A DNA stretch of 64,000 nt from positions 2,852,001-2,916,000 of the forward strand of contig NZ_AP028070.1 in the NCBI RefSeq assembly GCF_030297175.1, read 5' to 3'. A program made the translations under genes and the position numbers. This stretch comes from Marinobacter sp. LA51 (GTDB taxonomy: Bacteria; Pseudomonadota; Gammaproteobacteria; Pseudomonadales; Oleiphilaceae). Positions 9,501-17,409 of this stretch are shown here, in pieces (within the stretch, counting starts at the first letter, position 1; the number at the start of each line of letters is the position of its first letter). Below the pieces are notes generated by a model, which did not search any database, was not told the origin of the DNA, and worked only from the letters and a program-made list of their open reading frames with translations.

Positions 9501-10168
9501 TAGGAGTCGAAATAGCGCTTGGCGTCATCGTCGGTACGCGCGGCTTCACCCAGCATGTCGTAGGAATAGGTGTAGCCTTTGGCCATGTACTCTTTGGCTT
9601 CGTCCTGGGCTTCTTCGATGTCGCGACCAAGCACGAACTGACGACCCATTTCCTTCATGGCCTGGCCAGCCACGGTGCGGATAACCGGCTCGCCAAAACG
9701 CTTGAGCAGCTTACGCAGGGTATCGCCGATGCTGTTGCGCTCGGATTCCTTCAGCAGGTTGCTGGTCATCAACAGGGCGATGGTGGCGGTGTTGATCAAC
9801 TGGGACGAAGCTTTACCCAGGTGGGTGCCCCAAGCGCCGGACGTAACCTTGTCCTCGATCAGATCGTTGATGGTCATGCTGTCGGGAACCCGCAACAGGG
9901 CTTCGGCCAGACACATCAGCGCTACGCCTTCTTTGGTAGTCAGACCATACTCGGCGAGGAATTTTTCCATAATGGTGGGCTTGGCGTTTTTACGCACACT
10001 ACGCACCAGATCAGCGGCGCGGGCCGAAATCGCTTCGCGCTCACTCGGCGACAACTGTGCGCCCGCAATCATCTCATGGACGACCTTATGCTCGTCAGCA
10101 AGGTAGTAATCACGAATGGCCAGCCGGCTGTCGACCAATGTCGGCGTCTCTGATTGCTGCGGTCTCAT
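6539..10168 (-). CDS. putA: Bifunctional proline dehydrogenase / delta-1-pyrroline-5-carboxylate dehydrogenase PutA
   Basis: A 1209-residue PutA that oxidises proline to glutamate in two steps. The proline dehydrogenase barrel spans about residues 180-490, with the flavin-site stretch R-L-V-K-G-A-Y-W-D at 349-357 and Y-E-F-Q-R-L-H-G-M-G at 425-434. The aldehyde dehydrogenase domain follows (about 560-1010), with catalytic Glu785 in A-E-T-G-G and nucleophile Cys819 in S-A-G-Q-R-C-S. A C-terminal ALDH-like domain closes the protein. There is no ribbon-helix-helix DNA-binding domain at the N-terminus, so unlike E. coli PutA it cannot repress its own promoter directly. The divergent Lrp-type gene is the likely regulator. 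Start ATG 10168 has GAGGG upstream. Confidence 0.97.
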   Translation of the reverse strand: MRPQQSETPTLVDSRLAIRDYYLADEHKVVHEMIAGAQLSPSEREAISARAADLVRSVRKNAKPTIMEKFLAEYGLTTKEGVALMCLAEALLRVPDSMTINDLIEDKVTSGAWGTHLGKASSQLINTATIALLMTSNLLKESERNSIGDTLRKLLKRFGEPVIRTVAGQAMKEMGRQFVLGRDIEEAQDEAKEYMAKGYTYSYDMLGEAARTDDDAKRYFDSYSNAIDSIAKACKGDVRKNPGISVKLSALLARYEFGNKERVMNELLPRARTLVKKAAAANMGFNIDAEEQDRLDLSLDVIEELVADPELAGWDGFGVVVQAYGKRSSFTLDWLYGLAEKYDRRFMVRLVKGAYWDAEIKRAQVMGLDGFPVFTRKACSDVSFVSCATKLINMTDRIYPQFATHNAHSVSTILELAKLKGVSSYEFQRLHGMGESLHNEVLKASGVPCRIYAPVGPHKDLLAYLVRRLLENGANSSFVNQIVDKSITPEEIAKDPIDAVREMGDNISSKAIVHPFKLFGDQRRNSKGWDITDPVTVQEIDAGRDAFRSHRWKGGPLIAGEVSGTEVQVVRNPADPEDLVGHVTQATDADVDTAVSAAQEGFKAWSAKSAEERAACVRRVGELYEEHAYELFALTTREAGKSLLDAIAEIREAVDFAEFYANEAVRYKDAGDARGVMCCISPWNFPLAIFTGQILANLAAGNTVLAKPAEQTSLLAIRAVELMYEAGIPKDAMQLLPGTGATVGAALTSDSRVSGVCFTGSTATAQRINKVMTENMAPDAPLVAETGGMNAMIVDSTALPEQVVRDVLASSFQSAGQRCSALRMLYVQKDIADHLLEMLYGAMEELGIGNPWLLSTDVGPVIDETARKKIVDHCDNFERNGKLLKKLPVPDNGLFVSPAVLKVSGIEEMEEEIFGPVLHVATFEAKDIDKVVDSVNAKGYGLTFGIHSRVDRRVDRIASRIKVGNTYVNRNQIGAIVGSQPFGGEGLSGTGPKAGGPQYVRRFIKGNTVEVPAQSGGKSVDAKKLQSLIGKLDSLKTQKPDDRMALLKPIFGDLPAPLDAHAEEMPGPTGELNRLTNHARGVVLCLGPDQATALEQAGVALSQGNKVVVVAPGVEVKVNEAAKAGLPIVGIDGQLEPEALATANGFEAVVSCAQQELLRDYRLALAKREGALLPLITEHRLDQRFVIERHLCVDTTAAGGNASLIAASE

Positions 10169-10563
10169 TGCTACACCCTCTTCATTAATTGTCTTACCGG
10201 CATTCTACCGAGAACGACAAAGACATTTTCTCTTTAAAAACGAAACTCACGAGGCGTTCTGTCTTTTTTTCGCGGGAAAAATTTATTAATTTGCTTTAAG
10301 ATTTCGATGTTCTAGCCAAACTTCCTTCGCCCACGCGTTCCTGGCCAGTACAGAATGACGTCACGTTCGCAATGGATTGTGACTTGAGGCTGTTACCGAT
10401 GAAAATTTCCAGTGCCATAAACACGCCTACGTCCTGAGAACGTCAGAAGATCATTTCGCCTACAAAACCAGACAGCCGAATTGGCTAAGAAGTTTCCATA
10501 CACAGGTTTTTTGATTATATTCAGGCGCAAAACAGGCCATTTACACACTCAGGAACGGACCCT
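10169..10563. other. Divergent putA / Lrp intergenic region (395 bases)
   Basis: No coding region is apparent. The putA-proximal part (10190-10310) is AT-rich with long A and T runs typical of bent DNA bound by Lrp/AsnC proteins. The middle part has ordinary composition. A candidate promoter for the Lrp gene lies at 10493-10521. No clear sigma-70 promoter was found for putA. Confidence 0.5.
10493..10521 (+). promoter_or_regulatory. Candidate sigma-70 promoter of the Lrp-family regulator
   Basis: TTTCCA (10493-10498; 4 of 6 to TTGACA) and TATATT (10516-10521; 5 of 6 to TATAAT) are separated by 17 bases and sit 42 bases before ATG 10564. The -35 is weak, which would fit a regulated or autoregulated promoter. 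Confidence 0.4.
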
Positions 10564-11016
10564 ATGGTCGAACTGGATAGAATCGATCACTCCATTATTC
10601 GCGAACTCCAGAAAAACTCCCGGATAACAGTAACTGAGCTGGCATCCCGCGTAGGCCTCTCCAAGACGCCCTGTCAGGTGCGCATGCGGCGGCTTGAGGA
10701 GCAGGGCTATATCACCGGCTACACGGCGCTGGTCAATCAGACCAAACTCGGCCTGTCTCACATCGCCTTTGCCCAGGTTACCCTCGACGACACCAGCAGC
10801 AATGCCCTGGCCGCCTTCAACCATTCAGTTAAGCAGATTTCCGCGGTGGAGCAATGTCACATGATTGCCGGCAACTTCGACTACCTGCTGAAAGTGCGCA
10901 CCCGGAACATGGCGGAATACCGGCAGGTGCTGGGCGAGCAGATCTCTGCTCTGCCCCATGTGCTGCAGACCAGTACTTTTGTGGTGATGGAAAACGTTAA
11001 GGACGCGGAGCTTTAA
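10564..11016 (+). CDS. Lrp/AsnC-family regulator, likely controlling proline utilisation (PutR-like)
   Basis: A 150-residue Lrp/AsnC protein: N-terminal winged HTH (about residues 3-60, with V-T-E-L-A-S-R-V-G-L-S as the recognition region) and a C-terminal RAM ligand-binding domain (about 65-145, ending in T-S-T-F-V-V-M-E). It is divergent from putA across a 395-base region. In several proteobacteria a divergent Lrp-type PutR activates putA in response to proline. This assignment rests on family plus position. AGGA lies nine bases before ATG 10564. Its last 20 bases overlap the 3' end of the convergent downstream gene. Confidence 0.88.
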   Translation: MVELDRIDHSIIRELQKNSRITVTELASRVGLSKTPCQVRMRRLEEQGYITGYTALVNQTKLGLSHIAFAQVTLDDTSSNALAAFNHSVKQISAVEQCHMIAGNFDYLLKVRTRNMAEYRQVLGEQISALPHVLQTSTFVVMENVKDAEL

Positions 11017-11773
11017 CCTGGGTGAAGCGCAAACCCAGCTCTTCGCGGTAAAGCGCATTGCCAATGCCCAGCACGATGTTGTCGACGGAAAAATCAGCCG
11101 GAATGGCCGCCTGCGCCGACGGCGACGTCTCAAGCACGTGCACCAGGCGGAGCAGGTCCAGTAACCGGACCACCAGGTCCAACACCCCGAAGTTCTCAGG
11201 TGCGTCCGCACGGGCCTGTTCAACGAAGGCTTTAGCGGCTTCAACGATACACGCCGAGTGAACATTCAGGTGCGCGGTGGAGAGCCCCTTTACTGACGCT
11301 ATTCGCCGCTCGCGCTCCAGCCGTATTGCCTCCATGCACAGTTCACGAGAATGATCGGGCGAGCTGTCTTGTCGCAACACTCCCGCCAGGTGCAGGTCCA
11401 CAGTTCCATCCCGGCACTGATCCCGGTATTCCTTCTCCACCGACTGTCGGGCGTGAGGGAGGAATTTCTGGATGGCCTGTTCCCGGGCCTGCGCCAGCTC
11501 CTCCATGGAGGCGGAATTCACCATCTCAGTCATCACCTGCACGCAATAAATCAGGTGCGGCCACAGCCCAGGCGCAATGTTTTTCGGCTCGGTTGGGAGC
11601 ACCCGGTTTACGGAAACGAATTCGAAGTAGAGGGTAGTGACTTCCCGCTCGGTAAAGCTGGAAGTCCGAATGATGTGCGGCAACCCCAACTCCTCAATGT
11701 CCCGGATTAGCCTCGGGATCAGCATGAGGATGTAGTGTTGGGCGCCTATGGGCAGGGGCTTGATCTGATCCAA
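10997..11773 (-). CDS. Conserved hypothetical protein, mostly helical
   Basis: A 258-residue soluble protein that I do not recognise. The start appears to be TTG 11773 with AGG seven bases upstream; the next in-frame ATG, at codon 17, would remove a conserved-looking segment. It is rich in charged helices, with no signal peptide, membrane span or obvious catalytic motif. The C-terminal segment 'V-D-N-I-V-L-G-I-G-N-A-L' is the most distinctive. It overlaps the Lrp gene tail-to-tail by 20 bases and is followed by a thioesterase on the same strand upstream. Codon use resembles the neighbours, so it is probably a real lineage-conserved gene. Confidence 0.65.
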   Translation of the reverse strand: MDQIKPLPIGAQHYILMLIPRLIRDIEELGLPHIIRTSSFTEREVTTLYFEFVSVNRVLPTEPKNIAPGLWPHLIYCVQVMTEMVNSASMEELAQAREQAIQKFLPHARQSVEKEYRDQCRDGTVDLHLAGVLRQDSSPDHSRELCMEAIRLERERRIASVKGLSTAHLNVHSACIVEAAKAFVEQARADAPENFGVLDLVVRLLDLLRLVHVLETSPSAQAAIPADFSVDNIVLGIGNALYREELGLRFTQVKAPRP

Positions 11774-11863
11774 ACTGAAACCTGCTGGCTGCTCATAACT
11801 ACGACTTCAGTTATCAGTGTAGACCGCATTCCAGTAGCTGGAAATGTGCGATTGGCGCCCGGA

Positions 11864-12364
11864 TCAGCGGCTGGCGAGTTTCTCACGCGTTTTCAGGCGA
11901 CCGTCGCGACGCACTTGGGCGTTCGCGAATCGCCGCGTTTGTTCATCCGTCTCAGGCATCACCTCGGGCACATCCACCGGCTTGTCGTTTTCATCCAGGG
12001 CTACAAAGGTAAAGAACGCTGACAGGATATGACGGGTATCGCCGGTGTAGCTGTTCTCGGCCTCCACCCGCGCACCAATCTCCATGGACGAGCCCCAGCT
12101 GCGATTCAACGACAGGCTGAACAGCAGGGTGTCGTTGCCTTTGGCAGGCGCACGAAAATGAATGGAATCCACCGCCGCGGTCACGCACACGTGGGCAGAA
12201 TGCCTTTCGGCAACTACCAGAGCGAGACGATCACATTTGGCCATGATCATGCCCCCGAACACCGTGTTGTGGGCGTTCATATCGTTCGGGAACACTTTGT
12301 AGACGTGTTGTTCGATGGCCGAGGCCGATACGGGCTTCGAGCCTTGGGAGTGCTTTGCGGTCAT
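11864..12364 (-). CDS. Acyl-CoA thioesterase, hot-dog fold
   Basis: A 166-residue single hot-dog domain protein of the YciA/BACH acyl-CoA hydrolase type. The region 'N-D-M-N-A-H-N-T-V-F-G-G-M-I-M-A-K-C-D' (about residues 27-45) carries the N-x-x-G-x-x-F-G-G pattern and the acidic residue (Asp45) typical of the active site. 'T-A-A-V-D-S-I-H-F-R-A-P' is the second conserved strand. It should hydrolyse acyl-CoA to free acid and CoA in the cytoplasm. AAGGA lies nine bases before ATG 12364. Together with the short-chain fatty acid carrier encoded just downstream of it, on the same strand, it suggests fatty acid handling. Confidence 0.85.
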   Translation of the reverse strand: MTAKHSQGSKPVSASAIEQHVYKVFPNDMNAHNTVFGGMIMAKCDRLALVVAERHSAHVCVTAAVDSIHFRAPAKGNDTLLFSLSLNRSWGSSMEIGARVEAENSYTGDTRHILSAFFTFVALDENDKPVDVPEVMPETDEQTRRFANAQVRRDGRLKTREKLASR

Positions 12365-12490
12365 TCAGGTACTTCCTTCTTGCTGGGCCTGTCTATCGGG
12401 AACGATCTTTCGGAGACTAGCCCACACCTTACCGCATTTGCGGGCATCCGGGCGCGTCAACGCCCGGCTGCCCGCTCTGGTGGGCGGTGA

Positions 12491-13804
12491 TCAGGGCAAA
12501 AACATCAGCCCGAAACCCAGCACCACGCCGGTAACCAGCAACACGATCAGACAGTAGCCCATAACATCCTTGGCAGACAGACCGGCAATCGCCAGCGCCG
12601 GCAATGCCCAGAACGGCTGAATCATGTTGGTCCAGGCGTCACCCCAGGCCACGGCCATGGCCGTGCGGGCGGGCTCGACACCCAGTGCGGCGCCAGCTTC
12701 CAGCATGATCGGTGCTTGCACCGCCCACTGACCACCACCAGACGGCACGAAGATATTCACAATACCGGCACTCAGGAAGGTAAACAGCGGGAAGGTGGTC
12801 GGGTTGGCAACACTGGCAAACCAGTTGGACAGACTGCTGGCCAGCCCGGAATCCACCATCATCGCCATGATTCCCGCGTAAAACGGAAACTGGATGATGA
12901 TACCGGTAGAGCCTTTAACCGCCTCGCTGGCACTTGCGATGAAGCGTGACGGCCGACCGTGCAGGATGATACCCAGGATCAGGAACATGAAATTGACGAT
13001 GTTCAGATTCAGGGAACCACTGCGCGCCAGGAAGTAGTAACCAGCAAAAATCACCCCCATTACCCCAATGGCCTGGGCCAGGATGAGGCTGTTTTCCAGC
13101 TTTTCGGCCGGGCGATCGTTCTGCAGCGGTGGCAGTGGGGCTTCGTCACCCAGCTTGGTGGCGTCAACGTGCTTGTCATCGTTACCCATCATCATCCGGT
13201 TCACCACCGGTATGACAATGAACATGGCCAGCACCAGCAGCAGGTTAAACGGCGCAAAAATGGTCTCACTGGTGGGAATCACGCCGATCATGTCGGCAGT
13301 AAAGTGGCCTTCGGTGGCAATCACCAGGGGCACCGAACCGGCCAGGCCGCCGTGCCACACCATGAAGCCACTGTACGCGCTGGCAATCAGCAGCGGATAG
13401 TTCACGTTAGGCACTGTCCGCGCCACCTGACGAGCAAACAGCGCCCCGATCACCAGGCCAAAGCCCCAGTTGATCCAGGCTGCCGCCAGCGACACCAGTG
13501 TGACCAGGATAACCGCCTGGCCGGGAGATTTAGCCAACCGGGCCAGGGCCTTGAGGATTGTGCGGAAAAATGGGGTGCTGGCCAGAACAAAGCCGGTGAC
13601 CAGAACCAGGACCATCTGCATGGCGAAAGTCAGCAGGTTCCAGAAGCCATCGCCCCAGTACTGCACCATTTGCAGCGGCGATTGGCCTTCAAAAACGATA
13701 GCGGCTACGAACACCACTAGCGATAGCAGCAGGACCAGTACGTAGGGATCGGGCAGGTAACGCTCGACCAGTTTCACTGAGCCGTTGGTCAGTCTCTGCA
13801 ACAT
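12491..13804 (-). CDS. Short-chain fatty acid transporter (AtoE family)
   Basis: An integral membrane protein of 437 residues with about 12 hydrophobic segments. ATG 13804 is preferred because GAGGA lies seven bases upstream and family similarity begins at M-L-Q-R-L. An upstream in-frame ATG at 13861 would add 19 residues with no support. The AtoE-family hallmark 'P-S-G-G-G-Q-W-A-V-Q-A-P' is present near residue 370, as is the F-G-L-V-I-G-A segment. AtoE members import short-chain fatty acids such as butyrate or acetoacetate. It is a single-gene unit here, without the atoDAB CoA transferase genes. Confidence 0.88.
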   Translation of the reverse strand: MLQRLTNGSVKLVERYLPDPYVLVLLLSLVVFVAAIVFEGQSPLQMVQYWGDGFWNLLTFAMQMVLVLVTGFVLASTPFFRTILKALARLAKSPGQAVILVTLVSLAAAWINWGFGLVIGALFARQVARTVPNVNYPLLIASAYSGFMVWHGGLAGSVPLVIATEGHFTADMIGVIPTSETIFAPFNLLLVLAMFIVIPVVNRMMMGNDDKHVDATKLGDEAPLPPLQNDRPAEKLENSLILAQAIGVMGVIFAGYYFLARSGSLNLNIVNFMFLILGIILHGRPSRFIASASEAVKGSTGIIIQFPFYAGIMAMMVDSGLASSLSNWFASVANPTTFPLFTFLSAGIVNIFVPSGGGQWAVQAPIMLEAGAALGVEPARTAMAVAWGDAWTNMIQPFWALPALAIAGLSAKDVMGYCLIVLLVTGVVLGFGLMFLP

Positions 13805-13945
13805 AGAATGTCCTCGCGGTATTGTTATTGGTGTTAACGCAAAAACGCCAACCGATCCCAACCCCGAATGCCGGGGCGGATGAGCTGGCGTTCTCTAATT
13901 TTCACTGTAACGATAGTCTCTTATGCACCCGCAGGGGATTAGATC

Positions 13946-14314
13946 TTAGTCGGCACCGGCATCAAGCCGCCGGCTGACCCAGGCGTGGTAGAGCCGGGCG
14001 AGGCCCGGTCGTATCAAAGGCAGGCCAATTAGCCAGGCCAGGGGTCTCAGCACCGGCACGCGGGACATCAACAAAATGTAGGCATCCATCTCGCGATGAA
14101 TCCGGCCCTGGGCGTCTTTCACGTGCAATTCTCTCAGGGCCCGGTAGGGATCGATACCTTCACTGCGCAGCTCATCATCACGACCGGTAATATCCAGCCA
14201 CTCAACCGATTCGCCGGTTTTACCCGCCAGCTTTTCGTACCAGCGCCGGTCCTTGATACAGGCCGGGCAGGAGCCGTCGTAAAAAACCACCAGCTTGGCA
14301 TTCGAATTGGTCAT
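13946..14314 (-). CDS. DCC-family thiol-disulfide oxidoreductase-like protein (DUF393)
   Basis: A 122-residue protein with the family motif F-Y-D-G-S-C-P-A-C at residues 11-19, a C-x-x-C redox pair where the family is named for D-x-x-C-x-x-C. The rest matches DUF393 in length and in its 'V-P-V-L-R-P-L-A-W-L' C-terminal region. Function of the family is not established; a thioredoxin-like redox role is predicted. ATG 14314 has AGGAGG directly upstream. It follows efpL by 19 bases on the same strand and may be cotranscribed with it. Confidence 0.88.
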   Translation of the reverse strand: MTNSNAKLVVFYDGSCPACIKDRRWYEKLAGKTGESVEWLDITGRDDELRSEGIDPYRALRELHVKDAQGRIHREMDAYILLMSRVPVLRPLAWLIGLPLIRPGLARLYHAWVSRRLDAGAD

Positions 14315-14333
14315 TCAGCCTCCTAGAACAAGC

Positions 14334-14900
14334 TCAGGCACGGCTCAGGAATTTGCGTTCCTCCACATTCACCTTGATCCGATCGCCCGTGGAGATGTGC
14401 TCCGGCACCTGCACTACCAGTCCGGTCGACAAGGTGGCCGGCTTGGTACGCGCGGTCGCGGAGCCGCCCTTGATCGAAGGATCGGTCTCGCTGATGTCTA
14501 ACTCCACCGTCGGCGGCAAGGCCAGGGATACCGGCGCGTCGCTGACCAGAACCACCATCAGGCCCTGGGTGTCTTCGCTGATGAACAGAAGCTCATCGGC
14601 GATGGCCTCACGGTTCAGGCTGTACTGGGTGAAGTCCTCGTTGTCCATGAACACGACCTCTTCGCCGTCGGCGTAGGAGAAGGTGGCCGGCCGGCGGGTA
14701 AGATCCGCCAGATTCAGCATATCTGAATCCTTGAAGGTTTCGTCAATCTTGCTGCCGGTTACAACGTCGTACATGCGCATGCGATACAGGCTGCCTCCAG
14801 CCCGCCCCTGAGGCACCGAGCGCTCGATATCCTTCACGAAATACACCCGGCCATCGTAATCCACTGCAGAATTCTTTTTGATTTCACTTGCTCTTGGCAT
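14334..14900 (-). CDS. efpL: Elongation factor P-like protein EfpL (YeiP)
   Basis: A 188-residue three-domain EF-P paralogue with the YeiP start M-P-R-A and the family ending '[13 protein letters not shown]'. EfpL relieves ribosome stalling at polyproline and other difficult motifs. It carries an arginine, not a modified lysine, at the tip of the first-domain loop: Arg33 lies at the expected position in V-P-Q-G-R-A-G-G. No modification enzyme is therefore needed. Start ATG 14900 is preceded by GGGAA. It heads a probable two-gene unit with the DCC protein. Confidence 0.93.
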   Translation of the reverse strand: MPRASEIKKNSAVDYDGRVYFVKDIERSVPQGRAGGSLYRMRMYDVVTGSKIDETFKDSDMLNLADLTRRPATFSYADGEEVVFMDNEDFTQYSLNREAIADELLFISEDTQGLMVVLVSDAPVSLALPPTVELDISETDPSIKGGSATARTKPATLSTGLVVQVPEHISTGDRIKVNVEERKFLSRA

Positions 14901-15032
14901 TGCTAGGTTCCCAAAAATGTTGAGCTAAACAGGTTAGCTGATATACCACGAAGAGCGAAAACTAGCGACCGTAACTTGCAGATGGAACGGGGTGAAACGA
15001 AACAGGCGGAGGAAAATTTGGAGCAACGCAAT

Positions 15033-15713
15033 CTAGATAGGCCAACTGGCAATCGCATCTCCGAACAACAGCAGTAAAATTGGGATCGGCGAAATAGCCA
15101 CGGCAACCAGAAGCACAAAAGCGAACGGCGAAAAAAGCCGGCTCATACCAGCCATCATCGCCAGCCCTCCCCCACCGCCCACGACCATGTTACCGGGCAG
15201 ATTGATCGCAACCAGCAGCGTGACATAGCGATGCCGAACCAGCCAGGGTAACCACTTTCGGGGAGTGCGTTCCGTCAACCTGACAATACGCTGCTCGGGC
15301 GTGAGCCCCTCAAACCCGGCAAGAAATTTCGCCGCTCTTTCCAACCGCACCTCCCGAAGAAACTGAGCAATGCTCGACTCCGGTACCAGTCGACCAATCA
15401 GGTAAGCCAGACATAACGAAGTGAGCGTGCAGATAAACACAAGAGGCACAATTTTTGGGCCAAGAATCATCATCAAGGCCAGACCTATCTCAACCCCTGG
15501 TACGAAGGGAATCGCCATCAGCAAGATATAAGCTGCCATGGATATCATGATGATACGGTGCAACGCCGGCTCGTTGGAGGGTCGAATATTGAGATCGAGC
15601 CCATCGATGACACCCCGCGTCATCAGATTGCCAACCACAACGATGGCGACGAACACGCCGAGCTTCAGAAAACCGACCAACCGCCGGTGTTCCGGCACCG
15701 TCGGCAACATCAT
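15033..15713 (-). CDS. Integral membrane protein of unknown function
   Basis: A 226-residue protein with about five or six hydrophobic segments. A glycine-rich 'N-L-P-G-N-M-V-V-G-G-G-G-G-L-A' element near residues 170-185, followed by a terminal hydrophobic pair, is loosely reminiscent of DedA/VTT-type membrane proteins, which contain re-entrant G-x-x-x-P loops; the match is weak. It overlaps the upstream gene by four bases (ATGA), so the two are coupled. Tandem ATG codons at 15713 and 15710 could both serve as starts. Confidence 0.7.
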   Translation of the reverse strand: MMLPTVPEHRRLVGFLKLGVFVAIVVVGNLMTRGVIDGLDLNIRPSNEPALHRIIMISMAAYILLMAIPFVPGVEIGLALMMILGPKIVPLVFICTLTSLCLAYLIGRLVPESSIAQFLREVRLERAAKFLAGFEGLTPEQRIVRLTERTPRKWLPWLVRHRYVTLLVAINLPGNMVVGGGGGLAMMAGMSRLFSPFAFVLLVAVAISPIPILLLLFGDAIASWPI

Positions 15714-16198
15714 GGCTGCTGTCCCTTGACTAGCCGGCCCTTGAACCAGAGCTCTTTTTCAAAGGTCCAGTACCAGCGTTTATTGACCCAGATAATCGAC
15801 CCTTCGATTTCGTCTCCCCTGACAGTGCCACGCCAATACATAACCGCACCAGACTCGGTACAGGGAACATCGGCCCGCATCTGGACAGCATCACCCTCTG
15901 CTCTGACCCAGTACTCCACCTTGGCGTAACCGCACCTGCGCTCACACTCCTCCGAAACGAATTCACCGTCATCGAACACCAGCAGGTCGTCAATGTCCCC
16001 AGGCGCGCCTTTAACACCAAGCTGACTTTGGAATGTTTTCCCATCTAAAACCGCATGGAGATCTGTGGACGAGTCGGCGAAAACGGGTTGGGCAAAAGGC
16101 GTCAGCAGAATAGCGACGCACAAAGACAGGAGACAACAAAGGCGTTGCGGCAGAAACTCAACACTGGGTTGATGGGCGCGGTCTGGGTCGGTTTCCAT
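15710..16198 (-). CDS. Exported hypothetical protein
   Basis: A 162-residue protein from ATG 16198 (a TTG two codons earlier is also in frame). A hydrophilic N-terminus of about 18 residues leads into a hydrophobic core and a signal-peptidase-like 'P-V-F-A-D' site, so it is predicted to be periplasmic. The mature part has a C-E-x-x-C pair and a third cysteine near 'V-P-C-T-E-S-G', and several Trp/Tyr-rich beta strands ending in 'Y-W-T-F-E-K-E-L-W-F-K-G'. I do not recognise the family. It is translationally coupled to the downstream membrane protein, suggesting the two work together at the envelope. Confidence 0.65.
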   Translation of the reverse strand: METDPDRAHQPSVEFLPQRLCCLLSLCVAILLTPFAQPVFADSSTDLHAVLDGKTFQSQLGVKGAPGDIDDLLVFDDGEFVSEECERRCGYAKVEYWVRAEGDAVQMRADVPCTESGAVMYWRGTVRGDEIEGSIIWVNKRWYWTFEKELWFKGRLVKGQQP

Positions 16199-16304
16199 GG
16201 GCAAAGCCCCGGTGCCAAAAACCTAATTAAAGTCTAGCTCAGACACCGGCAAAAGAAAGAACCGCGCTGTCCGTCCCCGAGGTCATCGCCGGCGGAAGTT
16301 TGTG

Positions 16305-17336
16305 TTAACGCACCAGTTCACGAACATCAGCTACAAACTGATCCACGCGTTCGGTTGTGGTTGCCCAGGAACACATCAGGCGGGCCGAGCCACCGATGAA
16401 ATTATAGAACCGCCAGCCTTTGGCCCGCAGCGCCGCCTGCACCGGTTCGGGCATTTCCACGAACACGCCATTCACCTGCCGGGGATAGCGCAGCGAAACG
16501 CCGGGCAGGCCTTCCAGCCCGCTGGCCAGCCGTGCGGCGCAGGCGTTGGCGTGCCGGGCATTGTGCAACCAGACATCGTTGTCCAGCAGTCCACACCAGG
16601 GCGCCGAAATGTAGCGCATCTTGGACGCCAACTGACCGGCTTGCTTACAACGCCATTCGAAATCTTCGGCCAGCTGTCGATTGAAAAACACCACGGCCTC
16701 ACCGAGAGCCAGGCCATTCTTGGTGCCAGAGAAACACAGAACATCCACGCCGGCTTTCCAGGTGATCTCCGATGGGTGCACGTCCAGCGCCGCCACTGCG
16801 TTGGCAAACCGGGCGCCATCCATATGGATGCTCAGGTTGTACTTATCCGCCATGGCCCGGATCGCGCGTAATTCTTCAGGGGTGTAGAGGGTGCCAACTT
16901 CTGTGGCCTGAGTCAGGCTCAGGGCTTTCGGTTTCGGGTAATGGATGTCGGTGCGCTTGGTGACCAGGTGCTCGATACTCTCAGGCGTGAGCTTGCCATC
17001 CGGCCCCTGCCCCAACAGCAGCTTCGCGCCGTTGGAAGCGTATTCCGGCCCTCCGCATTCGTCGGTCTCGATGTGCGCCAGCTCGTGGCAGATGACACTG
17101 TGAAAGGATTGCCCAATAGAGGCCAGGGCCAAGGAGTTGGCCGCGGTGCCGTTGAACACAAAAAAGACATCGCAGTCGGTATCAAACAGCGCCCGAATGT
17201 CATCAGCGGCCCGCTGGGTCCAGCTGTCTTCACCATAGGCGGCTTCGTCCATGCGGTTTGCCGCGGCCATAGCCTCCCAGGCTTCGGGACATACACCGCT
17301 GTAGTTATCACTGGCAAACTGCTCGTACTGGGACAC
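16305..17336 (-). CDS. Threonine aldolase-family PLP enzyme (first of two in the window)
   Basis: A 343-residue fold-type I PLP enzyme of the beta-eliminating lyase / threonine aldolase family. It should cleave L-threonine or allo-threonine to glycine and acetaldehyde, or a related beta-hydroxy amino acid. Lys206 in F-S-G-T-K-N-G is the predicted Schiff-base lysine, Asp173 in H-M-D-G-A-R binds the PLP ring nitrogen. Start is GTG 17336 with GGAGG six bases upstream. It differs clearly from the second aldolase at 36103, which has the canonical S-K-G-L-G-A-P-V motif. A LysR regulator lies directly upstream on the same strand. Confidence 0.9.
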   Translation of the reverse strand: MSQYEQFASDNYSGVCPEAWEAMAAANRMDEAAYGEDSWTQRAADDIRALFDTDCDVFFVFNGTAANSLALASIGQSFHSVICHELAHIETDECGGPEYASNGAKLLLGQGPDGKLTPESIEHLVTKRTDIHYPKPKALSLTQATEVGTLYTPEELRAIRAMADKYNLSIHMDGARFANAVAALDVHPSEITWKAGVDVLCFSGTKNGLALGEAVVFFNRQLAEDFEWRCKQAGQLASKMRYISAPWCGLLDNDVWLHNARHANACAARLASGLEGLPGVSLRYPRQVNGVFVEMPEPVQAALRAKGWRFYNFIGGSARLMCSWATTTERVDQFVADVRELVR

Positions 17337-17409
17337 GCTGGACCTCCGGATTTTGTAATAAAGAACTGATTACTTTCTGAAAACTGCACACCTTCTGAAT
17401 CTTTCCAAA

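Noticed and set aside
10169..10563. Possible small gene or RNA in the putA-Lrp gap
   Set aside because: No frame with a ribosome site longer than a few codons and no convincing stem-loop/T-run; AT-rich regulatory DNA explains it.
12959..13720. A 253-codon plus-strand frame
   Set aside because: Antisense to the AtoE-type transporter, with a His/Gln-rich composition typical of a shadow of a hydrophobic protein gene.
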